From Saccharothrix carnea (GTDB lineage: Bacteria > Actinomycetota > Actinomycetes > Mycobacteriales > Pseudonocardiaceae), in NCBI RefSeq assembly GCF_003014735.1, contig NZ_PYAX01000005.1:124001-188000 (forward strand): DNA of 64,000 nt, written 5' to 3'. Shown here one piece after another: positions 40,647 to 52,629 of the stretch. The notes under the pieces were generated by a model. That model ran no database searches and was not told the origin of the DNA. It was given only the letters and a program-made list of their open reading frames with translations. The position numbers and the translations under genes were made by a program. The stretch's first letter is position 1. Every line of letters begins with the position of its first letter.

Positions 40647-41555
40647 TCAGCGGCCCGCTTCGACCAGCCACGCCCGCTCGGCCGTGGTGTCCGGGATCTG
40701 GGTCTCCCAGCTGTTGATCTTCGCGATCAGCTGCCAGTAGCGCTCGGCCCTCGGGTCGCCGAACTCCTCCATGCGGCGGGAGAGTTCGGGGCCCACGCCG
40801 GGCACGTCCAGCGCCGACGCCCACTTCTCGTTGATCCTGGCGATGACCGCCGCCGCCTCGGGCGAACGCGGGTCGACGCCGGCGTCCAGCGCCTCACGCG
40901 CCTGCGCGAACGCGTACTGGAACGCCTCCATCTGCGCCGGCGAGCTCGGCGACATGTCGGCGCCTTCCGCCCGCATCTCCTGGTGCCGCTGCGACATCCG
41001 CCGGATCGACGCCCGGAAGTCCGGGTCGCGCACCAGGTTCGCCAGCTCGATCCACGCCTCCAACTGCTCCGGCGACGGGTCGTCCGGCAGCTCGACCCGG
41101 ACCGACCTCATGTGCTGCTCGAAGTTCGGATCCAGGTCGAACCCGCCGAACACGTCGTCGAAGAAGTCGTCCAGGATCGCCTGCCGCTCCTCCTCCGACA
41201 GCCGCGCCAACTCGTGCACCATCTCCACCTCCCCGTTTCGCGCCACGACCCGCAGCACGGCCCGGCGCAACCGGAGCGTGCGCATCTGCGCGTCGATGGC
41301 TTCCGCGTGCGTCCGCGCCACCTCGGCGACGGACACCTCCCGTGCCAGCACCCGTTGCGCCGTGGGCAGGTCAACGCCCAGGTCACGCAGGGTCCGCACG
41401 AGCTTGAGCCGCGCCAGCCCGTCGACGTCGTAGGTGCGGAACCCGCCCGCGGTGCGCCCCGCCACGGGGATCACACCGGAATCGGAGTAGAACCGGATCG
41501 TCCGCGTGGACAGCCCGGTCATCCGCGCCAGTTCGCCGATCGAGTAGTGCGTCAC
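40647..41555 (-). CDS. MerR-family regulator
   Basis: A 302-residue protein. The MerR HTH is THYSIGELARMTGLSTRTIR, FYSDSGVIPVAGRTAGGFRT and YDVDGLARLKLVRTLRDLG, followed by a coiled helix (VAEVARTHAEAIDAQMRTLR). The C-terminal ~170 residues are helical and resemble the effector domain of other actinobacterial MerR proteins. No metal-binding Cys set is present, so a small-molecule ligand is likely. The GTG at 41555 has AAGG ~9 bases upstream; a longer start (41582) is less likely. Divergent from the beta-helix membrane-protein gene. Confidence 0.85.
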   Translation of the reverse strand: MTHYSIGELARMTGLSTRTIRFYSDSGVIPVAGRTAGGFRTYDVDGLARLKLVRTLRDLGVDLPTAQRVLAREVSVAEVARTHAEAIDAQMRTLRLRRAVLRVVARNGEVEMVHELARLSEEERQAILDDFFDDVFGGFDLDPNFEQHMRSVRVELPDDPSPEQLEAWIELANLVRDPDFRASIRRMSQRHQEMRAEGADMSPSSPAQMEAFQYAFAQAREALDAGVDPRSPEAAAVIARINEKWASALDVPGVGPELSRRMEEFGDPRAERYWQLIAKINSWETQIPDTTAERAWLVEAGR

Positions 41556-41678
41556 GGGGACCACCTTGGATTCTCCAGTCACTGGAACTTCAACCGATTA
41601 ACGCACGATCGCGAGCACAACCGGCGAGCAAGCCGAACGACGACCGCCGCACCGCCCGATCGGGCACGATGACTGCTC

Positions 41679-43061
41679 GTGCCGTCGATCGATACCGCGT
41701 ACCTGCCCGCCACGGCAGCGATGCTCTCCTTGCTGGGGCTGTGGTGGGTGGTCAAGCACAAGCCGAAGGTCTCCTTCCGGCGGCGACGTGCCGGCCGCGG
41801 GCACCAGGGACCGGTGTGGCGTTCGGTGGTCGCGTGGTTCGCGGTCGCACTGGTGGTCGGTGGCGCGGCGGGCGCGGGGCTGCTGTGGCTGCTCGGCTGG
41901 CCGAAGCTGCCGCAAGGTGTCGCCTTCAGCACCACCGAGGCCCTCGACGTGCTCAAGATCGGCTTGGCGGTGGTCGCCGGTTTCGGCGGTGTCGTCGCGC
42001 TCGCGGTCAACTACCGCAGGCAGCGGGTCACCGAGGCCGCGCACGTGCTGACGCTCAGCCAGGAGGAGCGCGAGCGCACCAAGCTGTTCAACGAGCGCTT
42101 CGCCGGCACGACCGCCCAGCTCGGCCACGACCAGGCCGCGGTCCGGATCGCGGGTGTGTACGCCCTGGCGGGCCTGGCCGACGACTGGGCCGCACAGCGG
42201 CAGACCTGCGTGGACGTCCTGTGCGCCTACCTGCGGCTGCCTCGCGAGAGCAACGAGGGGGAGAAGGAGGTCATCGCCACGATCTTCCGGGTGCTGCGCG
42301 CCCACCTCGGCACCCCGCACCGCGCCGGCCCCTGGTCGGGCCTGGACTTCGACTTCACCGGGGTCGAGTTCCACGACGCGGACTTCAGCGAGATCACCTT
42401 CGAGGGCAAGGTGGTGTTCGACGGCGCGGTGTTCAGCGGACCGCACACGTCCTTCGAGCGGACCGTCTTCCGCGCCACGACGCTGAGCTGCCACGGCACC
42501 ACGTTCGAGTCCGACCAGGTCAGCTTCCGGGACGCCTTGCTCGACCACGCGACGGTGGAGTTCGTCGGCGCCGCGTTCACCGGCACCTCGGTCGACTTCA
42601 CCGCGAGCCAGATCCAGGGCCGGACGATCTACTTCTACCGCGCGGTGCTGACCGGTTCGCGGATCAGTTTCCGCACCAGCGAGGTGGTCGGCACGACGAT
42701 CCGCTTCGACCGGTGCGAGGTGAGCGACACCGAGCTGGACTTCTCCGACCTCTACCCCGAGATGGCGGAGAAGCGGTCGTTCGGCGTCCTCGTGGTGGAG
42801 GGTTCCTCGCTGCGCCGGGTGACGGTCGACCTGCGCGGCATCGCGTTCGAGGAGACCGACATCTGGTTCCTGGACAGCACCTTCCAGGAAGTGGTGGTGC
42901 CGGTCGACGCGCGGTTCGACGGGCAGAGGTTGAAGGTCCGCCGGGTGGCGCTGGTGGACACGGTCCTGCCCGCCGACCGCTCCGGCGGCACCCGGGCCGG
43001 TGACGCGGAAGGGCCGACGCCCGCGGTGGACGTCGGCCCTTCCGGTTCAGCCGATCAGTAG
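41679..43061 (+). CDS. Membrane protein with a pentapeptide-like beta-helix
   Basis: A 460-residue protein. Two N-terminal helix regions (YLPATAAMLSLLGLWWVV; VAWFAVALVVGGAAGAGLLW) are followed by a third hydrophobic helix (KIGLAVVAGFGGVVALAVNY) and a helical linker with TKLFNERFAGTTAQLGHDQA and AVRIAGVYALAGLADDW. A right-handed beta-helix of A-x-F and pentapeptide-type repeats follows (SGLDFDFTGVEFHDADFSEI, FDGAVFSGPHTSFERTVFRA). Similar proteins are common in Streptomyces and of unknown role. A terminator lies over the last codons. The related C-terminally anchored protein is at 54333-56513. Confidence 0.75.
   Translation: MPSIDTAYLPATAAMLSLLGLWWVVKHKPKVSFRRRRAGRGHQGPVWRSVVAWFAVALVVGGAAGAGLLWLLGWPKLPQGVAFSTTEALDVLKIGLAVVAGFGGVVALAVNYRRQRVTEAAHVLTLSQEERERTKLFNERFAGTTAQLGHDQAAVRIAGVYALAGLADDWAAQRQTCVDVLCAYLRLPRESNEGEKEVIATIFRVLRAHLGTPHRAGPWSGLDFDFTGVEFHDADFSEITFEGKVVFDGAVFSGPHTSFERTVFRATTLSCHGTTFESDQVSFRDALLDHATVEFVGAAFTGTSVDFTASQIQGRTIYFYRAVLTGSRISFRTSEVVGTTIRFDRCEVSDTELDFSDLYPEMAEKRSFGVLVVEGSSLRRVTVDLRGIAFEETDIWFLDSTFQEVVVPVDARFDGQRLKVRRVALVDTVLPADRSGGTRAGDAEGPTPAVDVGPSGSADQ
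43007..43043. terminator. Bidirectional terminator
   Basis: GGAAGGGCCGACG pairs with CGTCGGCCCTTCC around CCCGCGGTGGA. It overlaps the end of the beta-helix protein gene and can also end the leftward E2 transcript. Confidence 0.8.
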
Positions 43062-43083
43062 CTCAGTACGTCAGTAGCTCAGT
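43052..43083. repeat. 16-bp tandem repeat at a convergent stop region
   Basis: CAGTAGCTCAGTACGT is followed directly by CAGTAGCTCAGTAGGT. It supplies stop codons on both strands for the convergent beta-helix and E2 genes. Confidence 0.6.
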
Positions 43084-44437
43084 AGGTCATCGCCACGCCG
43101 GGGTCGGCCAGGAGGGCGCCGACGTCGGCCAGGAACTGCGAGCCCTGCTGGCCGTCGACCACGCGGTGGTCGAAGCTGAGGGCCAGTTGGCACACCTTGC
43201 GCGGCACGACTTGACCGTCCACCACCCACGGCATGTCGCGGATCGCGCCCAGGGCCAGGATCGCCGACTCGCCCGGGTTGATGATCGGGGTGCCCGTGTC
43301 GACGCCGAAGACGCCGACATTGGTGATGGTGATCGTGCCGCCCATCATGTCCGCGGGCGTCGTCTTGCCCTCACGGGCGGTCGTGGCCAGGTCGTCCAAG
43401 GCCACGGCCAGCTCGCGCAGCGACATGCGGTCGGCGTCGCGGACCTTCGGGACCACCAGGCCGCGCGGCGTCGCGGCGGCGATGCCCAGGTGCACGTAGT
43501 CCTTATAGACGATCTCCTGCGCCGCCTCGTCCCACGTCGCGTTGACGTCGGGCGTGCGGCGGACGGCCAGGGTGACCGCCTTGGCGGCGAACGCCAGCGG
43601 CGTGAGCTTGACGTCGCGGAACTGCGGCGCGTTCTTCAGCCTCGCCCGCAGCTCCATCATCGGCGTCACGTCCACCGTCAGGAACTCCGTGACGTGCGGC
43701 GCGGTGAACGCGCTGTCCACCATCGCCTGCGCGGTCGCCTTGCGGACGCCCTTGATCGGCACCCGCCGTTCCCGCGTGCCGTGGTCGACGGCGGCCGGTG
43801 CGGTGGGTGCCGCCACGGCCTGCTCGACGTCCTCCCGCGTGATCACGCCACCCGGGCCGGAGCCCGTCAGCGCGAACAGGTCGACGCCCAGGTCCTTGGC
43901 CAGCTTGCGCACCGGCGGCTTGGCCAGCGGCACGTAACCGCCCCGCGGGGCCACCGGCTCCGCGACCACCGGAGCGGGTGCGGGAGCCGGAGCAACCGGA
44001 GCCGCAGCCGCGGGAGCGGTGGCGACGGGAGCCGGGGCGTCCTTGCGCGGACGGCGCTTGGCGGCACCCGAGCGCGGGCCGTAGCCGACCAGCGTGGCGA
44101 TCCGGCCGCCCGGCATCTCCTCGCCGATCTTGCCGTTCGACCCGGCCGAAGCCGAAGCCGAAGCCGACGTCGGAGCGGGAGCCGAACCGGTCGGGTCCAC
44201 GTCGATCGTGATGATCGGGACGCCGACCTCGACCGTCTGGCCCACCTCGACCAGCAGCTCGGTCACCACGCCGTCCCACGGGCACGGCAGCTCGACGGCG
44301 GCCTTGGCGGTCTCGATCTCGACGAAGACCTGGTTGACCTTCACCTCGTCACCCGGCTTGACGTGCCAGGTGAGGATCTCGGCCTCGGTCAACCCCTCTG
44401 CCGTGTCGGGCAGGGGGAACTGCTTGTACTGCGGCAC
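43079..44437 (-). CDS. bkdC: Dihydrolipoamide acyltransferase (E2), branched-chain/pyruvate dehydrogenase type
   Basis: A 452-residue E2. The lipoyl domain is at the start (WHVKPGDEVKVNQVFVEIET, lipoyl-Lys45 in ETAKAAVEL). An Ala/Pro-rich hinge (APAPAPAPVVAEPVA) leads to the subunit-binding domain VRKLAKDLGVDLFALTGSGP, GGVITREDV. The catalytic domain ends with LALSFDHRVVDGQQGSQFL (His and Asp). It passes acyl groups from E1 to CoA. The E1beta gene is 10 bases upstream. Branched-chain 2-oxoacid use is favoured by the three-gene arrangement (as in mycobacterial BkdABC) but pyruvate cannot be excluded. No E3 is in the window. Confidence 0.87.
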   Translation of the reverse strand: MPQYKQFPLPDTAEGLTEAEILTWHVKPGDEVKVNQVFVEIETAKAAVELPCPWDGVVTELLVEVGQTVEVGVPIITIDVDPTGSAPAPTSASASASAGSNGKIGEEMPGGRIATLVGYGPRSGAAKRRPRKDAPAPVATAPAAAAPVAPAPAPAPVVAEPVAPRGGYVPLAKPPVRKLAKDLGVDLFALTGSGPGGVITREDVEQAVAAPTAPAAVDHGTRERRVPIKGVRKATAQAMVDSAFTAPHVTEFLTVDVTPMMELRARLKNAPQFRDVKLTPLAFAAKAVTLAVRRTPDVNATWDEAAQEIVYKDYVHLGIAAATPRGLVVPKVRDADRMSLRELAVALDDLATTAREGKTTPADMMGGTITITNVGVFGVDTGTPIINPGESAILALGAIRDMPWVVDGQVVPRKVCQLALSFDHRVVDGQQGSQFLADVGALLADPGVAMTY

Positions 44438-44447
44438 GACTATCCCC

Positions 44448-45470
44448 TTACCAGGCCAGCGAGCGGTCGACGGCGTGCAGCACCCGGTCGAGGTCGGGGA
44501 GGAACTCCTCCTCCAACTTCGACGGCGGGTACGGGGTGTCGAAACCGGTCACCCGCAGCACCGGCGCCTGCAGGGAGTAGAAGCACTCCTGCTGCACCTT
44601 GGCCGCGATCTCGCTGGAGATGGAGGACTCGCTGGGCGCCTCGGTCACCACGACCAGCCTGCCGGTGCGCCGCACCGACTCGAACACGGGCGCGAGGTCG
44701 AGCGGGGACAGCGTGCGCAGGTCGATGACCTCCAGCGAACGCCCCTCCTCCTCGGCCGCCGCGGCGGCGTCGAGGGACGTGCGCACCATCGGCCCGTACG
44801 TCACCAGCGTGACGTCGGAGCCGGTGCGCAGCGTGCGCGAGGAGAACAGCGGCCCGGGGGCGGCGGTCGTGTCGACCTCGCCCTTCTCGTAGTAGCGCCG
44901 CTTGGGCTCGAAGAACAGCACCGGGTCGTCGCAGTCGATCGCCTGCTGGATCATCCAGTAGGCGTCGGCCGGGTTCGAGCACGAGACGACCTTGAGGCCG
45001 GCGGTGTGCGCGAAGTACGACTCGGGCGACTCGGAGTGGTGCTCGACCGCGCCGATGCCGCCGCCGAACGGCACCCGGATCACCATGGGCACCTTGAGCC
45101 TGCCCTGGGTGCGGAAGTGCAGCTTGGCGACCTGCGAGACGATCTGGTCGAAACCGGGGAAGATGAAGCCGTCGAACTGGATCTCGCACACCGGCCGGTA
45201 GCCGCGGATCGCGAGGCCGACCGCGGTGCCGATGATGCCGGACTCGGCCAGCGGGGTGTCCAGCACGCGCTGCTCGCCGAAGTCCTTCTGCAGGCCGTCG
45301 GTGATCCGGAAGACGCCGCCGAGCTTGCCGACGTCCTCACCCATCACGATGACCTTGGGGTTGGCCTCCATCGACGCGCGCAGGCCGTTGTTCAACGCCT
45401 TCGCGATGGTCAGCGTCTGCACCGCGGCGGGTGCGGCGGACGTGGGGCGGTCCATGGTCGGAGCAGCCAT
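44448..45470 (-). CDS. bkdB: 2-oxoacid dehydrogenase E1 beta subunit
   Basis: A 340-residue E1beta. Conserved features are TIAKALNNGLRASMEANPKV, VIVMGEDVGKLGGVFRITDG, LDTPLAESGIIGTAVGLAIR, GYRPVCEIQFDGFIFPGFDQ, VPFGGGIGAVEHHSESPESY and the C-terminal transketolase-type half (SSRTLRTGSDVTLVTYGPMV). It binds thiamine diphosphate together with E1alpha. The ATG at 45470 overlaps the E1alpha stop by TGATG, so the genes are coupled. E2 follows after 10 bases. Confidence 0.88.
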   Translation of the reverse strand: MAAPTMDRPTSAAPAAVQTLTIAKALNNGLRASMEANPKVIVMGEDVGKLGGVFRITDGLQKDFGEQRVLDTPLAESGIIGTAVGLAIRGYRPVCEIQFDGFIFPGFDQIVSQVAKLHFRTQGRLKVPMVIRVPFGGGIGAVEHHSESPESYFAHTAGLKVVSCSNPADAYWMIQQAIDCDDPVLFFEPKRRYYEKGEVDTTAAPGPLFSSRTLRTGSDVTLVTYGPMVRTSLDAAAAAEEEGRSLEVIDLRTLSPLDLAPVFESVRRTGRLVVVTEAPSESSISSEIAAKVQQECFYSLQAPVLRVTGFDTPYPPSKLEEEFLPDLDRVLHAVDRSLAW

Positions 45471-46663
45471 CAGTGCTCACCTCCCGCGAACCCGGCGTGG
45501 TAGGCCAGGAACTCGTCGCGTTGCGCCTCCAGGACGGGGTTGCCCTCGGCGTAGACCTCGCTGAAGATGCGCCCGGCCGGTGGGTCGGGCAGGTTGACGC
45601 AGTAGTCGCGCAGCTCGACCGCGATCCGGTCGGCCTCGGCCTCGATGGAGTCGAAGAACTCCTGGTCGGCCCACTGCTGCTTGACCAGGTGCACCTTGAC
45701 CCGCTCGATCGGGTCCTTGAGCTTCCACAGCTCCAGCTCGTCGGACAGCCGGTAGCGCGACGGGTCGTCGGAGGTGGTGTGCGCGTCCATCCGGTAGGTG
45801 AACGCCTCGATCAGGATCGGGCCGTTGCCCTGGCGGCACTCCTCCAGCGCCCAGCGGGTGACCGCGAGGGTGGCCAGCACGTCGTTGCCGTCGACCCGGA
45901 TGCCGGGGAAGCCGTAGCCGCGCGCCCGCTGGTAGAGCGGCAGGCGGGACTGGCGCTCGGTCGGCTCGGAGATCGCCCACTGGTTGTTCTGGCAGAAGAA
46001 CACCAGCGGCGCGTCGTAGACCGCGGCCCACACGAAGCCCTCGTGCACGTCGCCCTGGCTGGTCGCGCCGTCGCCGAAGAAGCAGATCGTGGCCTCGCCG
46101 TCCGCGTCGCCGACCTTGCCGTCGAACTTCTGCCCCATGGCGTACCCGGTGGCGTTGAGCACCTGGTTGCCGATGACGATCGTGTACGGGTGGAAGCGGT
46201 GCTCGACCGGGTCCCACGTGCCGTTGTCGGTGCCGCGGAAGATGCCGAGCAGGTCGGTCGGCTTCACGCCGCGCGTCCACGCGATGCCGTGCTCGCGGTA
46301 GCTGGGGAACGCCATGTCCTCCGGCCGCAGCGCCCGGCCCGCGCCGATCTGCGCGGCCTCCTGGCCGAGCAGCGGCACCCAGATGCCGAGCTCGCCCTTG
46401 CGCTGCAGCGCGTTGGCCTCGCGGTCGACCCGGCGGACCAGGACCATGTCGCGGTACAGCCCGCGCAGCTCCTCGGCCGTGATGTCGATGTCGAAGTCCG
46501 GGTGCTGGACGCGCTCGCCCTCGGGGGTGAGCAGCTGCACCAGGTCGGCGCCGCCCTCGTCTGTCGCTCGCAAGCCTGCGATCACCTGTTCCGCTGTCGG
46601 TTTGGCAGCAGTGGCCGGCGCGGCATCCGGCCCTGGGTGCGTCCATTCTTCGGGGGACGACAT
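45470..46663 (-). CDS. bkdA: 2-oxoacid dehydrogenase E1 alpha subunit
   Basis: A 397-residue E1alpha. The thiamine diphosphate motif runs from CFFGDGATSQGDVHEGFVWA to VFFCQNNQWAISEP (GDG...NN). Other conserved parts are LGIWVPLLGQEAAQIGAGRA, MAFPSYREHGIAWTRGV and FTYRMDAHTTSDDPSRYRLS, the phosphorylation-loop region of the family. The ATG at 46663 is chosen because GGAGACAAGG precedes it; the upstream extension has no coding character. This is the first gene of the bkd-type operon. Confidence 0.9.
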   Translation of the reverse strand: MSSPEEWTHPGPDAAPATAAKPTAEQVIAGLRATDEGGADLVQLLTPEGERVQHPDFDIDITAEELRGLYRDMVLVRRVDREANALQRKGELGIWVPLLGQEAAQIGAGRALRPEDMAFPSYREHGIAWTRGVKPTDLLGIFRGTDNGTWDPVEHRFHPYTIVIGNQVLNATGYAMGQKFDGKVGDADGEATICFFGDGATSQGDVHEGFVWAAVYDAPLVFFCQNNQWAISEPTERQSRLPLYQRARGYGFPGIRVDGNDVLATLAVTRWALEECRQGNGPILIEAFTYRMDAHTTSDDPSRYRLSDELELWKLKDPIERVKVHLVKQQWADQEFFDSIEAEADRIAVELRDYCVNLPDPPAGRIFSEVYAEGNPVLEAQRDEFLAYHAGFAGGEH

Positions 46664-47104
46664 GCGCCTTGTCTCCTCGTCTACGAGGCCGCCCGGTCGC
46701 TTGTGGCGGCCCAGCGCGGCTGCACCGCCAGTCGCCGTCGTCCCCGGGGTGTGGGGGGTCGGGCAACCGTCGGCGCTGACGGTGTTCTCATCCACATCCT
46801 GACATGGCGTCACCCGGGATGGTGAGCCCCATCCCAGTTCGTAATCTCCTGTGCAGCGTTCTGACGTGCGGGAACGGTTGGACGGCCAATCTTCGGCAGT
46901 CCGAGTAGCGCGTTCGGTAATCGAACTCCGGTGTCCCGGTTACCGATCGTTAACCACCTTCCGTAGGGTTCCGGACACGCCCGGTCGACCGGAACCGCCC
47001 ACGTCGGCACCCTCGCGTTGGATGGACTACCGACCTTCGGCCGGACCGACCATTTCCACCACGCGAAACCCCGACCGGCCGGTGCGCCGTGACAGGATCG
47101 GTGC
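46664..47104. other. Long intergenic region upstream of the E1alpha and M20 genes
   Basis: 441 bases with no supported gene. It must hold divergent promoters for the dehydrogenase operon (left) and the M20 peptidase (right). A GTTCGGTAATCGAAC inverted repeat (arms GTTCG/CGAAC) lies near 46911-46925, and GGTTACCGATCGTTAACC near 46938-46955 has the arms GGTTA/TAACC. Either could be a regulator site, for example for an Lrp/AsnC-type protein; this is inference. Confidence 0.5.
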
Positions 47105-48517
47105 GTGGACCGTTCAGCGCTGACCCGTACCGTTCGCGGGCTCTGGGACGACGACATCCTCCCGAGCCTGTCCGCCTTGGTCGCGGTTCCCGCGATCTCC
47201 CCGATCTTCGACCCCGCGTGGGCCGAGCACGGCCACCTGGCCGCCGCGGTGGAACACGTGCGCGCCTGGCTCGCCGACCGCGACCTGCCGGGCGCGACCG
47301 TCGAAGTCGTCCAGCTGCCCGACCGCACGCCCGTCCTGCTGGTCGACGTGCCCGGCACCGCGCCGACGTCCGACACCGTGCTGCTGTACGGCCACCTGGA
47401 CAAGCAGCCGCCGGTCGGTGGCTGGGGCGAGGGGCTCGGGCCGTGGACGCCGGTCGTGCGCGACGGGCGGCTCTACGGGCGCGGTGCGGCGGACGACGGC
47501 TACTCGGGCTACGCGGCGATCGCCGCGATCGAGGGCGTCCGGCGCGCGGGCGGCACGCACTCGCGGTGCGTGGTGCTGCTGGAGACCGGCGAGGAGTCCG
47601 GCAGCCCGGACCTGCCCGCCTACGTCGACCACCTCAAGCCGCGGCTGGGCGAGGTGTCGCTGGTCGTGTGCCTGGACTCGGGCGGCAACGACTACGACCG
47701 CATGTGGCTGACCACGTCGTTGCGCGGGTTGGCGCAGGTCACGGTGACCGTGCGGGTGCTGGAGAGCGGGCTGCACTCCGGCATGGCGAGCGGGATCGTG
47801 CCGTCGTCGTTCCGGATCGCCCGGCAGCTGCTCGACCGGCTGGAGGACTCCACGACCGGCGAGGTGCTGGTGCGCGAGATGCACGTCGACATCCCGGAGA
47901 ACCGGGTGGCGGAGGTGCGTGAGGCGGTGGCCAGCGTGCCCGGCGTGCTGGTGGGCAGCGTGCCGTGGGCCGGTGGGACGCAGCCGATGGCGACCGAGGA
48001 GGCGGAGCTGGCGCTCAACTCCGGGTGGCGGCCGACGCTGTCGGTGACCGGGGCGTCCGGGCTGCCCGAGCCGGACGACGCGGGCAACGTGCTGCGGCCG
48101 TTCACCACGCTGGTGCTGAGCTTCCGGCTGCCGCCGACCGCCGACTCGAAGGCGTCGATCGAGGCGGTGCGGCGGGCGTTGACGACCGACGTGCCGTACG
48201 GGGCTTCGGTGGAGCTGTCGCGCATCGAGTACGCGGACGGGTGGAACGCGCCGGAGCTCGCGCCGTGGCTGCGCGAAACGCTGGACCGGGTCGGCGAGGA
48301 GGTGTTCGACGCGCCGTGGCGGACGGTGGCGCTGGGTGGCTCGATCCCGTTCATGGGGCTGCTGCACGAGGCGTACCCGCAGGCCCAGTTCCTGGTCACG
48401 GGCGCGGTCGGGCCGGACTCCAACTGCCACGTGCCCGACGAGTGGCTGCACCTGGCGCACGCGGCCCGGATCACCGAGGCCGTGGCCGTGGTGCTGGACG
48501 CGCACGCACGGCGTTGA
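47105..48517 (+). CDS. M20-family dipeptidase/peptidase
   Basis: A 470-residue zinc peptidase. Metal ligands and catalytic residues are visible: His-x-Asp in VLLYGHLDKQPPVGGW, Asp in LYGRGAADDGYSGYAAIAAI, the Glu pair in VVLLETGEESGSPDLPAY, Asp in LVVCLDSGG, and the late His in NCHVPDEWLHLAH. The lid/dimerisation domain lies between residues ~195 and 350 (LESGLHSGMASGIVPSS). The class splits dipeptides or related amides; the substrate is unknown. The start is GTG 47105. Confidence 0.87.
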   Translation: MDRSALTRTVRGLWDDDILPSLSALVAVPAISPIFDPAWAEHGHLAAAVEHVRAWLADRDLPGATVEVVQLPDRTPVLLVDVPGTAPTSDTVLLYGHLDKQPPVGGWGEGLGPWTPVVRDGRLYGRGAADDGYSGYAAIAAIEGVRRAGGTHSRCVVLLETGEESGSPDLPAYVDHLKPRLGEVSLVVCLDSGGNDYDRMWLTTSLRGLAQVTVTVRVLESGLHSGMASGIVPSSFRIARQLLDRLEDSTTGEVLVREMHVDIPENRVAEVREAVASVPGVLVGSVPWAGGTQPMATEEAELALNSGWRPTLSVTGASGLPEPDDAGNVLRPFTTLVLSFRLPPTADSKASIEAVRRALTTDVPYGASVELSRIEYADGWNAPELAPWLRETLDRVGEEVFDAPWRTVALGGSIPFMGLLHEAYPQAQFLVTGAVGPDSNCHVPDEWLHLAHAARITEAVAVVLDAHARR

Positions 48518-48526
48518 GTCGTTGAG

Positions 48527-48561
48527 GGGTGGGCCGGGTGGCACGCCGCCCGGCCCACCAC
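48527..48561 (+). terminator. Terminator after the M20 gene
   Basis: GGTGGGCCGGG pairs with CCCGGCCCACC around TGGCACGCCG, just after the M20 stop. Confidence 0.75.
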
Positions 48562-48598
48562 CGTTCAGGCCCTGGTTCGTCGGTGACGTCCGGTCACG

Positions 48599-48880
48599 CG
48601 GCCCGCTTCCGGTCGAGGTCGCGGAGCAGGGCGAGGCCCGCGTCGGGTTGGTGACAGCTCGTCGATACCGATGATCACCCGGCCGGGTGCGCGCTCACGC
48701 TCGGTGGCCTGCTCGGCGGCGATCCGGCCGAGGAACACACGGAAGCGTTCGACCAACTCCGGCGCGGCGACCGGCAGCACGACCTGCGACGTCGCGCTGA
48801 CCCGCTCCGGGCGGTCCGCGCCGCTGTACCGGGGAGGTAAGTCGAACTCCACGGAGAGTGACGACGACAGTCCACTGACC
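48599..48880 (-). pseudogene. Fragment of a large P-loop (STAND/KAP-like) ATPase gene
   Basis: A minus-strand frame reads YSGADRPERVSATSQVVLPV, ELVERFRVFLGRIAAE and RVIIGIDELS. The segment R-V-I-I-G-I-D-E-L is a Walker B strand typical of actinobacterial P-loop NTPases, where it is usually followed by D-K-I. Here it runs into a shifted frame that ends LALLRDLDRKRAA. No start, Walker A or full domain is present. It looks like the remains of a deleted gene. Confidence 0.4.
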
Positions 48881-48941
48881 GGGTCCGCAAACACCGGCCG
48901 GGACCGCTACCTAACCCGCCGGTAACCGGTTTACTGAACCG

Positions 48942-51641
<2,700 letters not shown>

Positions 51642-51797
51642 TGAAGGCCAAACCGCTGAATGATTTGCGGCTGTTCGGGCCCTGTGACGCAAGATTCATG
51701 CACACCGAAGTTCTGTAACACGCACGTGCTGTGCACCCCGTGGCCCAAGTGGCAGTATGCCGAACACTCGACCGACACAGTTACAAGGAGTGACGCC

Positions 51798-52616
51798 GTG
51801 GCCCGTCGTACCAGGCACGCTGCGCTCGCCCTGTTCCCCGTGCTCGCCTTGGCGGCCACGATGACGGCGTGCGCGACCAAGGTCAACACCGACTCGTCAG
51901 GCGACGGGTCCAGCATCAACCTGGTCCAGAGCGGCAAGCTGATCACCTGCACCCACCTGTCCTACAAGCCGTTCCAGTACACCGAGGGCGACAAGACCGT
52001 CGGCTTCGACGTCGACCTGGTGAACCTGGTGGCCAAGGAGCTGGGCGTCACGCAGGAAATCTTCGACACCCCGTTCGACAACATCACCTCGGGCGAGGTC
52101 TTCAACACCGGCGACTGCGACCTCGCCGCCGCCGGCATGACGATCAACGAGGCGCGCCAGAAGGCGATCGACTTCTCGGACCCGTACTTCGACGCCAGCC
52201 AGGCGCTGCTGGTCAAGAAGGACTCGGGCATCAAGGACCTGCCCGACCTCAAGGGCAAGCGGCTCGGCGTGCAGCAGGACACCACCGGCGAGGAGTACGG
52301 CCGGGCGAACGCCGAGGCCAACGGCTACGAGGTCGTCGAGTACGAGGACCTGCCGCTGCTCGAGACGGCGGTGCGCACCGGCGCGGTGGACGCGGCGATG
52401 AACGACAACGGCGTGCTCTACGACTACGTCAAGGAGTTCCCCGACACCGAGGTCACCAAGGAGTTCGACACCGGTGAGGTGTACGGGATCGGCATGAAGA
52501 AGGGCAACACCGCGCTCCAGGCCAAGGTCAACGAGGTCTTGAAGAAGGCCAAGGAGAGCGGCGAGTACGACAAGATCTACGAGAAGTGGTTCGGCAAGAA
52601 GCCGGAGTCGAAGTAG
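51798..52616 (+). CDS. Polar amino acid (glutamate-type) ABC transporter binding lipoprotein
   Basis: A 272-residue solute-binding protein. The GTG at 51798 (AAGGAG upstream) gives a signal peptide with lipobox L-A-A-T-M-T-A-C. The SBP_bac_3 fold follows: LITCTHLSYKPFQYTEGDKT, VGFDVDLVNLVAKELGV, NTGDCDLAAAGMTINEARQK, RLGVQQDTTGEEYGRANAEA and GAVDAAMNDNGVLYDYVKE. It captures an amino acid (glutamate or glutamine likely) outside the membrane. The permease and ATPase follow after a hairpin at 52630-52657. Confidence 0.88.
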   Translation: MARRTRHAALALFPVLALAATMTACATKVNTDSSGDGSSINLVQSGKLITCTHLSYKPFQYTEGDKTVGFDVDLVNLVAKELGVTQEIFDTPFDNITSGEVFNTGDCDLAAAGMTINEARQKAIDFSDPYFDASQALLVKKDSGIKDLPDLKGKRLGVQQDTTGEEYGRANAEANGYEVVEYEDLPLLETAVRTGAVDAAMNDNGVLYDYVKEFPDTEVTKEFDTGEVYGIGMKKGNTALQAKVNEVLKKAKESGEYDKIYEKWFGKKPESK

Positions 52617-52629
52617 CCGGCTGACCACG

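Noticed and set aside
46810..47403. Minus-strand frame across the promoter region of the E1alpha and M20 genes
   Set aside because: Overlaps the start of the M20 gene, no motif, no start signal.
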